A stretch of 43,366 bases of DNA. Origin: CAYJLW01 sp964370965. GTDB taxonomy: Bacteria > Actinomycetota > Acidimicrobiia > UBA2766. The notes beneath the pieces were generated by a model that saw only the letters and a program-made list of their open reading frames with translations, was not told the origin of the DNA and ran no database searches. Shown here in pieces: positions 14,269 to 24,200 of the stretch (position 1 is the first letter of the stretch; every line of letters starts with the position of its first letter). The position numbers were made by a program, and so were the translations under genes. The stretch lies in the NCBI GenBank assembly GCA_964370965.1, contig CAYJLW010000035.1, forward strand, positions 1 to 43,366, given 5' to 3'.

Positions 14269-15099
14269 CTATGGGCCGCTCGGGCGCCGCGACCGCTGCC
14301 GGGCACGGATGTCGGTGTAGGTGACGAGGTGCCGGTCAGCGAACGGCGAGCCCGGCGCCGTCGCCAACCAGTGATCGGTCACCCGCTGGTCGGCGTCGCC
14401 GGCGATCGCCCGCAGCTCGGGCGTGTCGAGAGCCGTGTGCAGGAAGCACTCGCTCACGCCGGGGCGGAGGCCGGCGAGCATGGCCTCCCAGCCGGCGGCG
14501 TCGCCGTTGCCGAGGACGAGGTCGTCGCAGAACAGGAGGCCCCGCGCCTCGGCAGCACGCCGCTGCGGGAACCCGGCGGGTTCCTCGAGGGCAATCGGGC
14601 CCATGCGCAGGGGGAGGTCGAAGTGCTCGGCGACGTCGAGGTAGACGTCGAAGTAGTCCTCCTGCAGTTGGTTGGTGCCCATGTGGGAGTCGACGTGGCT
14701 CACGTCCACACCCCACTGCATGGCCGTCTCGACCTGGGCGAAGCACTCCCGGCGGACAGCGGCGAGATCGGCGCGGGCGTAGACCTCCGGGACGCTCCGG
14801 GGCAGGAACCCCTCGTCGTCGCGCAACGACACGTCGGCGGTGACCGGCCCCCAACGGTACGTGTCCCACTCAGCGGTGAGGGTGAGGTGAACGCCGACAG
14901 GGACCCCTTCGGCGGCGGCGCGCCGGGCGGCGTCATACGCCCAGGGGCAGGGCACCATGAGCGTGGCGCTGGAAAGGTGCCCGGAGAGGAGTCCCTCGAA
15001 GGTGGCGTCGTTCTGGGCCCGGCACATCCCGAGGTCGTCGCCGTTGAGGACGACAGGTCGGGTCACCGGATCGAGGCCCAGGGCGGCGGCAAGTGACAC
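14269..15099 (-). CDS. ChbG/HpnK (YdjC-like) deacetylase family protein
   Basis: 276 residues from GTG at 15099. VVLNGDDLGMCRAQNDATFE (residues ~16-35) contains the paired metal-binding Asp of the YdjC family, and SHVDSHMGTNQL (~residue 130) contributes the metal-binding His residues. VGVHLTLTAEW is a further family motif. ChbG removes N-acetyl groups from chitooligosaccharides, and HpnK acts in hopanoid biosynthesis; which branch this is cannot be told. The same region upstream carries three palindromic repeats (15129-15321), where its promoter should lie. The following gene on this strand, 38 bp away, is flavin reductase. Confidence 0.85.
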   Translation of the reverse strand: MSLAAALGLDPVTRPVVLNGDDLGMCRAQNDATFEGLLSGHLSSATLMVPCPWAYDAARRAAAEGVPVGVHLTLTAEWDTYRWGPVTADVSLRDDEGFLPRSVPEVYARADLAAVRRECFAQVETAMQWGVDVSHVDSHMGTNQLQEDYFDVYLDVAEHFDLPLRMGPIALEEPAGFPQRRAAEARGLLFCDDLVLGNGDAAGWEAMLAGLRPGVSECFLHTALDTPELRAIAGDADQRVTDHWLATAPGSPFADRHLVTYTDIRARQRSRRPSGP

Positions 15100-15128
15100 G
15101 GGTCGTGAGGCTAGCGCCGGACCCGTCC

Positions 15129-15321
15129 AAACTGATGCCGAAACCACGGAATACCGGCAAGACGGCATCACTTCGGCGTACGCCCGGCGGCGACCCGCGT
15201 CCGAACTGATGCCGTTCCCACGGAATGCCGGCAAGACGGCATCACTTCGGCGTACGCCCAGCGGCGACCCGCGTCCAAACTGATGCCGTTCCCACGGAAT
15301 GCCGGGACAACAGCTTCACTT
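15129..15321. repeat. Tandem array of three palindromic repeats, 74-bp period
   Basis: The unit ACTGATGCCG begins at 15131, 15205 and 15279, i.e. exactly 74 bp apart. Copies 1 and 2 keep core CCACGGAAT and right arm ACGGCATCACTT (to 15173 and 15247), and a conserved spacer (CGGCGTACGCC... GCGACCCGCGTCC) joins them. Copy 3 (15279-15321) has a broken right arm (CAGCTTCACTTT). The arms pair as AACTGATGCCG...CGGCATCACTT with one mismatch. The same family appears at 595-738 and 3369-3412. Confidence 0.85.
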
Positions 15322-15649
15322 TCACTTTGGCGTCCGCACGGGCGGCGGCGGCCAGCGCCTCGACACAAGGTCGGCGATGTTCCCTATCCTGTTGGCGGGC
15401 ATGGTTCCCGGGCAGCCGGAGAACCCGCTCGGGGCCGTTAGCAACCGCGTCCGCAGCGGGCACCACCCCCCCCGGTGCGAAACGCCCCCCTAACCCCACA
15501 CCCACGCGGGCCCNNNNNNNNNNGCTGGGGGCCGGGGCCGCGGCTAACCCCGCTGGGGGCGTTCCGAACCGGGGCCCCCTGCCGGCCCCACCCCCCCGGT
15601 TGCTAACGGCCCGCATCACCACTCACCCAGGCGGGCCGGGAGAACACCG
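15322..15649. other. Intergenic fold-back with 10-N gap
   Basis: GGGCCGTTAGCAACC (15433-15447) and GGTTGCTAACGGCCC (15598-15612) are perfect 15-bp reverse complements, with a nested pair AACGCCCCC/GGGGGCGTT inside. Between them lies C-rich sequence broken by a 10-N gap (15514-15523). Either a real long hairpin or a mis-assembled fold-back is present. CACAAGG...TATCCT near 15364-15390 could be a weak promoter for the following gene. Otherwise I see no gene in these ~330 bp. Confidence 0.5.
15514..15523. other. Sequence gap (10 N)
   Basis: Ten N inside the 15433-15612 inverted repeat. The flanking C-rich sequence may be unreliable. Confidence 0.8.
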
Positions 15650-16234
15650 ATGCGGATCAAGGACCTCCTCACACCCCCCGTCGACGTCGAGGCCGTGGCG
15701 GCCTTCCTCGACCGCCTCCACCACGAGGGCCGCGTCGCTGTCGTGAACGAGATCGGTCGCCAGGGCCAGGAGGCCATCTGGAACGCTGCCGAGGGCTTCC
15801 GGAAGATCTCGGCCGAAGACGTCGTCCCCCCCGACCTCGGGCCCCTGGTGCCCGTGATCCACTGGGGCCACAACTCCCTGCCGGCCTTCACCCGCTTCCA
15901 GAAGCGCTTCACGCGCCCCGACGACCGAGGCGCAGCCGAGGCGGGAGAGCTCTGGGGGTACAACCACCAGGCGCTCGGCCTCTTCACCGGCCCGGGGTAC
16001 TTCGTGGCCTACGACGCCGACGGCGAGGTCTGCATCGACTACACGCGGGTCCCGCCACACGGGGCCCCGGGCTGGCCGAAGGTCCTCCCGAACTCCGCCC
16101 GCCTGGCACGCTTCGTCTACAACGGCACCAAGGACTACCTGCGGGGCGTGAGCGCACACGTCACCATCGGTCGGGCCACCCGCGCAGGGGAGCCGATGCC
16201 GAACTGGTTCCTGCTCTGCCGCGAGCCTGCCTGA
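15650..16234 (+). CDS. Uncharacterised conserved-looking protein (194 aa)
   Basis: ATG at 15650 after GGGAGAACACCG. The 194-residue product starts MRIKDLLTPPVDVEAVAAFL and has no signal peptide or membrane segment. Notable features are a HWGHNSLPAFTRFQKRFTR stretch, a WGYNHQALGLFTGPGYFV beta-like region, DGEVCIDYTRVPP, and a C-terminal YNGTKDYLRGVSAHVTIGRA. The mix of aromatic and charged residues suggests a soluble, well-folded enzyme-like or binding protein, but I recognise no family. It converges on the protease gene 36 bp downstream. Confidence 0.75.
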   Translation: MRIKDLLTPPVDVEAVAAFLDRLHHEGRVAVVNEIGRQGQEAIWNAAEGFRKISAEDVVPPDLGPLVPVIHWGHNSLPAFTRFQKRFTRPDDRGAAEAGELWGYNHQALGLFTGPGYFVAYDADGEVCIDYTRVPPHGAPGWPKVLPNSARLARFVYNGTKDYLRGVSAHVTIGRATRAGEPMPNWFLLCREPA

Positions 16235-16270
16235 GCCGAGCCGGGAGCGAGAACCCCTCGCCCCTCGGCG

Positions 16271-17995
16271 TCAGCCGCCCTCGATGGCGACGTCGCCCGA
16301 GCTCACGGCACCGTCGGCGACCAGGGAGCCGTTCAACTCGAGACGGAGCGTGTCAGTGCCGCCGTCGGTGTCGACGACGGTCATCTTGTAGGGGATGTTC
16401 CCCACACCCGAGCTCCCGAAGCGGAAGATGTTGCCGGCCTGCGTGATCCCGTTGACGGCGGTGCCGGCGCCCGTGTTGGAGAGGATCGCGAGGTGGAAGT
16501 TGCCCGGCGTGTTCACGATGAGGAAGCCGATCTTCCAGAAGATCAGGTTGAGCACGCCGAGTTGCACCTTCGTGCTCCCGTTGTACACGGCGCCGGCGGC
16601 GGAACCGAGGTTCCAGCGGGTGGGGTCGTCCGCGTCGGCGTCCCACTCGTCGGCGACGCCGTCGTCGTCGAGGTCGCCGTCGGCCACCGGGCTGTAGGCC
16701 AGCGCCGCGGCGACGTCGATGCGGCCCTTCCCGAACTCGTTGTCCCGCCCGGGCGTACCGAGGTCGGTGGCGGTGTTGAGGAGGGCGCCGCGGACCTTGC
16801 CCGCGGTCCAGCCCGGGTGAGCGGAGCGGACGAGAGCCGCGGCTCCTGAGACGTGCGGGGTCGCCATCGACGTCCCGCTGTAGTAGTCGTAGCAGTTCGC
16901 CGACCCGCCGCAGGCCGGGGGGGCCACCGAGGAGATGATGCTCGTGCCCGGGGCCGCCAGGTCCACCTGGTCGTTGTACTGGCTGAAGTAGGCCCGTGAC
17001 GTCGTGCCTGTCTGCGTGGCCGCCACGGAGAGGACACCGTTGAAGGAGCCGGGGTATGAGTACGAGGAGTTGCCGGAGTTCCCGGCGGCGGCGGCCACCA
17101 CCACGCCCTTGCGCACGGCGTAGTTCACGGCTGTCTGCCACGGCGGGAGGGCGACGGGGCCGCCGAGGCTCATGTTGAGGGACTTGGCGCCGTCGTCGGC
17201 GGCGTCCACGAGGGCGCTGGCGACGTCACCCAGCCAGCAGAACTGGCCCTGGCAGACCTTGTACACGTAGATCGGCGACGTGGGCGACACGCCCGGGACA
17301 CCAAGGCCGTCATCCGCGTTCGCCGCCGCGGTACCGGCCACGTGGGTGCCATGGGAGATGTCGTCGCTGGGGTGGTTGTCGCAGCTCCCCTCGGGGTCGT
17401 AGACCGGGTTCGCCGGGTACGCCACGCAGATCGGAACCTTGGTGGCGAAGGGCTGGTACTCCTGGTGGCCGTGGTCGAGGCCGGAGTCCAGGATGGCGAC
17501 GGGCGCCCCGGTGTAGGGGCCTCCGGGCGAGAAGTTCCCCGCCCCCGGGTAGGTGTCCCAGGCGGAGGGGAGGTTGACGTCGGCGAGGCCGGTCATCCCG
17601 GCGGCCTCGGGGTCGTTCGGGAGGACCTGCGTGCGCACGACGACGTCGGCATCGACGCTCTTCACGAGGCCGTTGCGGACGAGGGCGGCCTTCTGGCCGG
17701 CGGTGGCCATGACGATCGCGACACCGATCTGGTCGATGCGATGCACGACGTCGGCAGATCCCAGCCCCGCCCCGACTAGGACGGCGCCCTGCCACGCCGG
17801 GGACACCCAGGGCTGAAAGCTCACGAGGACACGCTCTGGATCGGCGGCCTCGGACGCCGTCGGTCCAAGACCGACGGCTCCCGCGGTCACGAACACGGTG
17901 GCAACGACGACGGCGGCAATCCGCCGGAACGCACCTCGCACAGCGACCTCCCTGGCCCGGGGTGTGGTGGGTGTGGGTAGCTTCGCCGCCGTCAT
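16271..17995 (-). CDS. Secreted subtilisin-family (S8) serine protease
   Basis: 574 residues, ATG at 17995 preceded by AGGAG. A signal peptide (FRRIAAVVVATVFVTAGAVG, cleavage near residues 48-50) leads to export. The catalytic triad is complete: Asp in VAILDSGLDHGHQEY (~171), His in ISHGTHVAGT (~215) and Ser in SGTSMATPHVSGAAAL (~376). NSGNSSYSYPG holds the oxyanion-region Asn neighbourhood. A calcium-binding acidic stretch DGDLDDDGVADEWDADADD (~residues 435-455) follows and precedes a short C-terminal beta domain. The gene lies directly downstream (in transcription direction) of giant gene A; whether it processes that protein is inference. Confidence 0.93.
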   Translation of the reverse strand: MTAAKLPTPTTPRAREVAVRGAFRRIAAVVVATVFVTAGAVGLGPTASEAADPERVLVSFQPWVSPAWQGAVLVGAGLGSADVVHRIDQIGVAIVMATAGQKAALVRNGLVKSVDADVVVRTQVLPNDPEAAGMTGLADVNLPSAWDTYPGAGNFSPGGPYTGAPVAILDSGLDHGHQEYQPFATKVPICVAYPANPVYDPEGSCDNHPSDDISHGTHVAGTAAANADDGLGVPGVSPTSPIYVYKVCQGQFCWLGDVASALVDAADDGAKSLNMSLGGPVALPPWQTAVNYAVRKGVVVAAAAGNSGNSSYSYPGSFNGVLSVAATQTGTTSRAYFSQYNDQVDLAAPGTSIISSVAPPACGGSANCYDYYSGTSMATPHVSGAAALVRSAHPGWTAGKVRGALLNTATDLGTPGRDNEFGKGRIDVAAALAYSPVADGDLDDDGVADEWDADADDPTRWNLGSAAGAVYNGSTKVQLGVLNLIFWKIGFLIVNTPGNFHLAILSNTGAGTAVNGITQAGNIFRFGSSGVGNIPYKMTVVDTDGGTDTLRLELNGSLVADGAVSSGDVAIEGG

Positions 17996-18055
17996 CGGCT
18001 ACTCCTGTCTCGCGGTCGGAATCGTCCGAATCAGGTTTGCGGGACACCCGGCGCA

Positions 18056-18077
18056 GGACGCCCAACGCCCGGCGTCC
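18056..18077. terminator. Hairpin in giant gene A 3' flank
   Basis: GGACGCC (18056-18062) and GGCGTCC (18071-18077) pair around an eight-base loop. The identical 7-bp stem recurs in the 3' flank of giant gene B (34729-34750), so it is a conserved downstream hairpin of this gene family and a candidate terminator. Confidence 0.5.
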
Positions 18078-18106
18078 GTGGTGCGGTCGTCCCGTTCTGG
18101 GGAGCC

Positions 18107-18225
18107 CTGGGCGGGGGGAGCCGGGGCGGGGGGGCCCCCGCGGGCGGGGGGGGGGCCGCCCGGGGCGGGCCCCCCGGGCCCCGCCACCCCGGGCCCGGGC
18201 TCCCCAGGACGCTTGAGAGGGAGCC
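18107..18225. mobile_element. 119-bp hairpin insertion present after gene A, absent after gene B
   Basis: The 3' flanks of A and B align closely, except that A has 119 extra bases. They are bounded by the repeat GGAGCC (18101-18106 and 18220-18225), present once at the corresponding place in B. The outer arms CTGGGGAGCCC (18097-18107) and GGGCTCCCCAG (18197-18207) pair perfectly; the interior is almost pure G/C. It could be a small hairpin element or an assembly artefact in GC-rich DNA. Confidence 0.45.
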
Positions 18226-18242
18226 CCTGAGGCGTCACGGCG

Positions 18243-21200
18243 TCAGGTGGGGTATTTGACGGTGAGGCGCCAGTCGGTGAGGACGGCGGCGCCCGTCACA
18301 CCGGCACCCGAGACGTCCAGGCGGGTGGTGCCCGCGTCGTCGTAGACCCGCCAGGTGCAGGGCAACGGGCCTTCCTTCACCGGCGGGGCCAACGGGCCCA
18401 TCACCAGCGGCACCCGCAGACGAGTACACGTCCCGGTCACGGTGATCCCGCTGCCGGTCGCGGTCACGGTGTCCAGGCCGGTGGTGGCCACCGTGACCTG
18501 GTCGGAGCCGTCCCGATAGCCGTACGCCAAGGACCCCTGCGGGTCGTCATAGGGCGCCGTGGCCACCAACAACGCCGTGAGACTGTCGGCCGGTGCGCCC
18601 ACCCCGCGGGCGACGTCGGTGTTCGCCCGGCCCATCACGACCGCGGCGGTGTCCCCGAAACGCTCCAGACCCGTGATCGTGCGGGGCAGGTCACCCACCC
18701 GGGGCTCCCCGGCCAACAACGCGCTCGCCGGCACCACCACCCCGGTGGCCGCACCCGGGAGCCGCCAACGCAGGCTCACCGCGGCAGACCCGCTGGTCTC
18801 GCGGTACTCCAGGCGCAGGGGCACGGGCAGCCCGGCGACGAGGTCCACCGTGGCCGACGCCGACCCCGCCCCCGGGGCGGACCAGTCGTCGAGCACCCGG
18901 CGGCCGTCGACCCAAAGCCGCGCACCGTCGTCGGACTCCACCGTGAACTCCACCGCGCCCGTGACCGGGGCCACGACCCGGCCCCGCCACGACACACTGA
19001 AGTCGTCGGTGAGACCCGCCGGGCCCCCCGCGCCCCAGGCGAAGTCCACACCCGCATCGACGCCCTCCGCGACCGGGGTGCCCAGCGGCGACGAACCGGC
19101 GTAGTAGGCGGCCTCCAGGCCCGCCGGGGACTCACCCAGCCAGCCCTGCACCCGCTCCAGGGCGTCCAACACCGCCTGGGCCGGGTCACCCGGGTCCGCA
19201 CCCCAGATGTCGGCGAGCTCACCGAGGAAGTCCCGCACCACCTGTTCCCCCACCGCCTGGCGTCGCGCCCAGTCCACACCGTCAGCGGACGCGTACCTGC
19301 GCAGGAGACCACGCACCGCCGCCGCCAGGTCCCGGGCGACACCCACATCCGGCTGTGTCTGGGCGCGGGCGTCCGTCGCCCAGCTCTCGATGACGTCGAG
19401 CGCCCCGGAGAGGAACGCCGCCATGTCATAGGGCACCTCGACGTCCTTGGGCAGCGTCGTCACATAGAACGCCTCCGTGCGGTTGTAGCCCGCATGGGGG
19501 GTCTCGACCAGGTTCGTGGCCGCCGAGGCGATCATCGCCGTCTCATACGCCAACGAGACCGACGTCGTGGTCGCGTTCGGTTCCCGGCCGCCCCGCCCGA
19601 TCCCCACCCGGTGCGTGCTCGCCGAGTCCCAGGGGTCCTTCACGTAGGCGTCGGCGAGGCCGTTCGTGTCCGTCGCGTCACCCATGTCCGAGCTGGTCAC
19701 GAACCCGACGTAGTACCAGTCGTAGTCCACCGACACCGCCGTCACAGACTGGTCCGTCTGCGTGCCGCCCACCCCCACACTCATCCGGTCTGTCACGCCG
19801 CCGTCCCACATCTCCCGGGAGAAGGCGTCGGTCTTGGCGTTCGTGTCTCCCGCCACCAGGTTGCCCGCATCCGAGAGGAACACCACATACCAGCAGTCGC
19901 CGCTGATGGAGAGCACCGACCCGCCCGAGGTGGACGTGGGCACACCGCCGTTGGCCTGTGTGCCGTCCGTCGCCACACTCCAGCGAGTCGTGGTGCCCGC
20001 CACACGGTCCCGGATGAAGACGTCCCGGGCGCCGTTGGTGTCCCCCGCGACCAGGTTCGTCGCCGCCGACGTGAACGCCACACACTTGCCGTCGCCGCTG
20101 ATCACGGCATGGTTGCGTGCCGTCCAACCCGAGATCCCGTTGCCCTGGACGCCGGCACCGTCCACGCTCACCCGCTCGGTCACAGCCGTATCCAGGTCGC
20201 GCACGAAGACGTCCCGCGCGCCGTTGGTGTCACCCGCCACCAGGTTCGCGGCGTCCGACGAGAACGTCACATAACGGCCGTCCGCGGAGATCTCCGGGTC
20301 ATAGGACGACCCGTTCGCCTGCGTACCGTCGGTGGCCACGCTCACCCGCACAGTCGTGGCGGCGCCCCGGTCCCGCAGGAAGACGTCCCGCTTCGCGTTC
20401 GTGTCATCGGCCACGAGGTTCGTGGCATCCGACGCGAACGCCACCCGGGACGCCCCGTCACTCGCCGAGCCGGTCGCGCTGGAGCCGTTGGACTCTGTGC
20501 CGTCCGTGGCCACGCTCACCCGCTCCGCCGCCGGCGCCGCGGTACCGGACACGAAGACGTCGTCACGGTTGTTCGTGTCCCCGGCCGCGAGGTTGCTCGC
20601 CCGGGACGTGAACACCGACGCCGCGCCGTCCGGGGAGACCTGCACCTCCGAGGCGCTCTGGTTCCCGGGATCACCCGCCCCGGACGCCGAGACCAGCACC
20701 GGATCAGACAGCACGCCGTAGTCGCCGAACATCGGGGCGAGGGACGCCAACAGGCGACCCAGGAGACCCTGCGCGTCCGAGGCGATCGCCGCCTGCTCCT
20801 CGGCGCTGCGCCCACCCACCCAAGCCGCGACGAAGGCGCTCAAGGTGTCCCGGGCGTCCTGCACCGAAAGCTCCCCGGAAGGCGGCGGCGGCGGGTTCGT
20901 GGTGGCGGAATACATGACGTACGCCCCCTCCTCGTCGGACCACGGGAACACCGCCCGGGTGCCGTCCCCGCTCACCGCCGGGGATTCCATGTCGTTCAGC
21001 CACCCCGGCAACGCCCGCCCGTCGGCACCCGCGTTCACGAACCGGGTCACACCCGCCGTCACGTCACGAACCAGCACCCCGCCGTCCGAGCCCGTGCCCG
21101 CCGCCAGGTTCGTGGCATCGGACAGGAACACGACAGTGCTGCCGTCGCTGCTCACCGACGGACGGCTGGACCCCTTCAGGCCCTGCGCCCCGTCACTCGC

Positions 21201-24200
21201 CACGCTCGTCAACACCGGCGTCCCCACCCCGACCTCGGAGCGGTACACGTCGCTCACACCGTTGGTGTCCTCCGCCACCAGCGCCGCCCAGGAGTCGAAC
21301 ACCACGAAACGCCCGTTCCCGCTCAACGCCGCCTCGTACCCGACCTCCTGACCGGCGCTGGACGTCACCCCGGCGTCCATGTCCCGCACCAGCGCGTCCG
21401 TGGCGTAGTACGGGTCGTCACCAAAGTGCAGGTTCGAGGCGTAGGTGACGAACAGAACATGACGGCCGTCGTCGCTCACGCCCAAGGACGACGAATCCCC
21501 GTCCGGAGTGTCGCCCGAGACCGGCACGTTCACCACCGCCGTCGTGTCCGCCACACGGTCGTAGCGGTACACCCACAAGGCCTCCTCGTCGTCTGAGCCC
21601 TCCCGGCCGTAGACCACCCAGCGGCCGTCCCCGCTGATCGCCACGTCACCCGTGGCCCCCTCCGAACCCGGCACCAACGTGTTCACGCCCGTCACCGCGT
21701 CCCACACCAACACACCAGAAGACACCACGGCCGCCGCCCCGGGTGCCGTGAGGTTCGCCGCCTGCGTGCGGTATGCCACGTAACGGCCGTCGCCGCTGAC
21801 CGCCGGGAACCGCGACTCCATGTCCTCCGGCGCCTCCCCGCCCGTGGCCACGTTCTCGCTCACCCGCACCGTCACACCGCTGACGGTGTCACGCCGGAAG
21901 ACGTCGTCTGTGTCGTTGGCGTCACCCACCACGAGATCCGCCGCGTCCGACGTGAACACCACGAAGCGCCCGTCACCGCTCACCCGGGGACGATCGTGGA
22001 GCTCGCCGTTGCCGCCGTCCTCCACCGCCCCCCACGGCGTCACGTTCACCAACACCGGACCGCCCCCCGCACCCGTGTCCGAACCCTCACCCACAAATCC
22101 CGACAGCGCCTCGAACGCCGCATCGGCGAGCTCCCCGATGAGCTCCTGGCGGGACTCCTCCCGCGCCCGGCGCGCCTCCAGCTCCACCAAGTAGTCGTCC
22201 TTGCCCTCGAGCCACCACGACAGCCGGGTCTCCAGCCACGTCTCGAAAGGCACCAACACGTCCGAGACGTACACGTCATAGCTCGAGTTGCCGTCACCGG
22301 AGTCGAGCTGTCCGCTCGACACGAACCCCACCGTCCCGTCCCCGCCCACAGCAGCAAGGACGTTCCGGCCCCTGGGGGTACCGGACACATCCGCGCTCAG
22401 AAGCTTCACCCGCTCCGTACGCATGTCCCGCGCGTACATCTGCGGCAGGCCGTCCCCGGACGAACCCGTCAGGTTTGACGCCGTGGAGTCGAACACCACC
22501 CACCGGCCGTCCCGGCTCACCCCCGGCACCGGGGCGTTCCCCGAGTCACCGTTGGACTGCCCGCCGCCCGCGGGCCGGCTCACGGTCCGGGTGCGGCCCC
22601 GCTCCAGGTCATGACGGAACACGTCCACCCGCCAGTTCGTGTCAGGCGCCTCAGCGGCCCCCGCCAGGTTGTTCCCCGCCGACGCGAACACCACATAACG
22701 GCCGTCCCCGCTGATCGTGGCCCGGGCGGAGGTGGCGTTCGCCGGCGCACCGTCGTCGGCGACGTCGACGCGCCGGGTCGTCCCCGAGGCCCGGTCCCTC
22801 ACGTACACCCCGCCCTGGTACACGAACACCACCCGGTCGCCGTCGTCGCTCATCCCGATCGCCGGCCCGTAGACGAAATAGGGGACAGGCAGGTTCTCGC
22901 TGATGCCGCCGGGCAACTCGCCGCCGCCCGCACCCAGGCTCACCCGCTCGACCGCCCCCGTGACACGGTCCAGCACGAACGCATCCAAGGCGGCGTTGGT
23001 GTCACCCGCCACCAGGTTGCTCGCCCGCGACACGAACCCCACATACCGGCCGTCACCGCTCAACACGGGTGACGAGCTGTGGTTGTTGGCTTCCCCACCA
23101 CCGGGGGCCCGCACCACCCTCTCCATCGCACCCGAGTCGAGGTCCCGCACGAAGACCTCCGTCAGACCGTTCGTGTCCCCCGCAACCAGGTCCCGCGCCG
23201 CCGACACGAACGCCACGACCTTGCCGTCCCGGCTCATGGCCGGGAACCACGACCCCCCGCCGGTGCCCAACGCGCCCGACGGGGTGGTGCTCAACGCCAC
23301 CGACGTCTCCGTGAAACGATCCCGCAGGAACACGTCCTTGGAGTAGTTCTCGTCGCCCGCCACGATCTCGTGCGCCCACCCCGCGAACACCACGTAGCGT
23401 CCGTCCGGGCTCACACCCCCGACCTGGTCGAGCCCCCACTCCGCGAAACCGCCATCAGGCTTCGTCGACGCCGCCTCGGGCGAGAACCGGCCCCGGAACC
23501 CCAGGTTGTCCTCCACCCAACGCTCCGCGGACACATTGGCAGCGCGGTCCTCGAGGTCCGTGAAGTAGCCCTCCGCCGCGCCCATCACCCACCCGAGCAG
23601 GTCGAGCACGGGAGAGGACGGCGGCGGCGGCCCCGACACGAACACGTCCGTCGCTGCGTTCGTGTCCCCCGCCACCAGGTCTGTAGCGGCCGAGACGTAG
23701 GCGACCGTGCCGTTCGCGCCCAGACGCGCCCCGCTGCTCTGACCGTTGCCCGCCCCGCCCTGCGGCGTGGCACTCACCAGAGTGACCGCGCCCGTGTCCA
23801 TGTCCCGGGCGTAGATCTGGGGCTGGCCGTTGCCCCCCAAGGCCGTGAGGTTCGTCGCCGCCGAGTCGAACACCACCGTGCGCCCGTCGCTGCTCAACAC
23901 TGCCGCCGGGGTGGAGTTCCCGGAAGCGCCGTTGGACTGCACGCCTCCCGCGGAGCGGCTTGCGGTGCGGATGGTGCCGCTCTGGAGGTCGCGGCGGAAG
24001 ACGTCCACCTGGCCGTTCGCATCCGGCGCCTCGCCGGCCCCGGCGAGGTTCCCGGCAGAGGAGGCGAATGCCACGTAGCGGCCGTCACCGCTGATGGCGG
24101 GGCGGGCGGAGGTGCCGTCGGACGGGTCGCCCTGGTCGTTGCGGTCGACCCGTTCGGTCGTGCCCGCGCCCCGGTCACGCACGTAGATCGCGCCGCCGGC

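Noticed and set aside
15301..15430. CRISPR-like reading of the 74-bp repeats
   Set aside because: Units are palindromic with conserved, not variable, spacers, only three copies exist and no cas genes are present.
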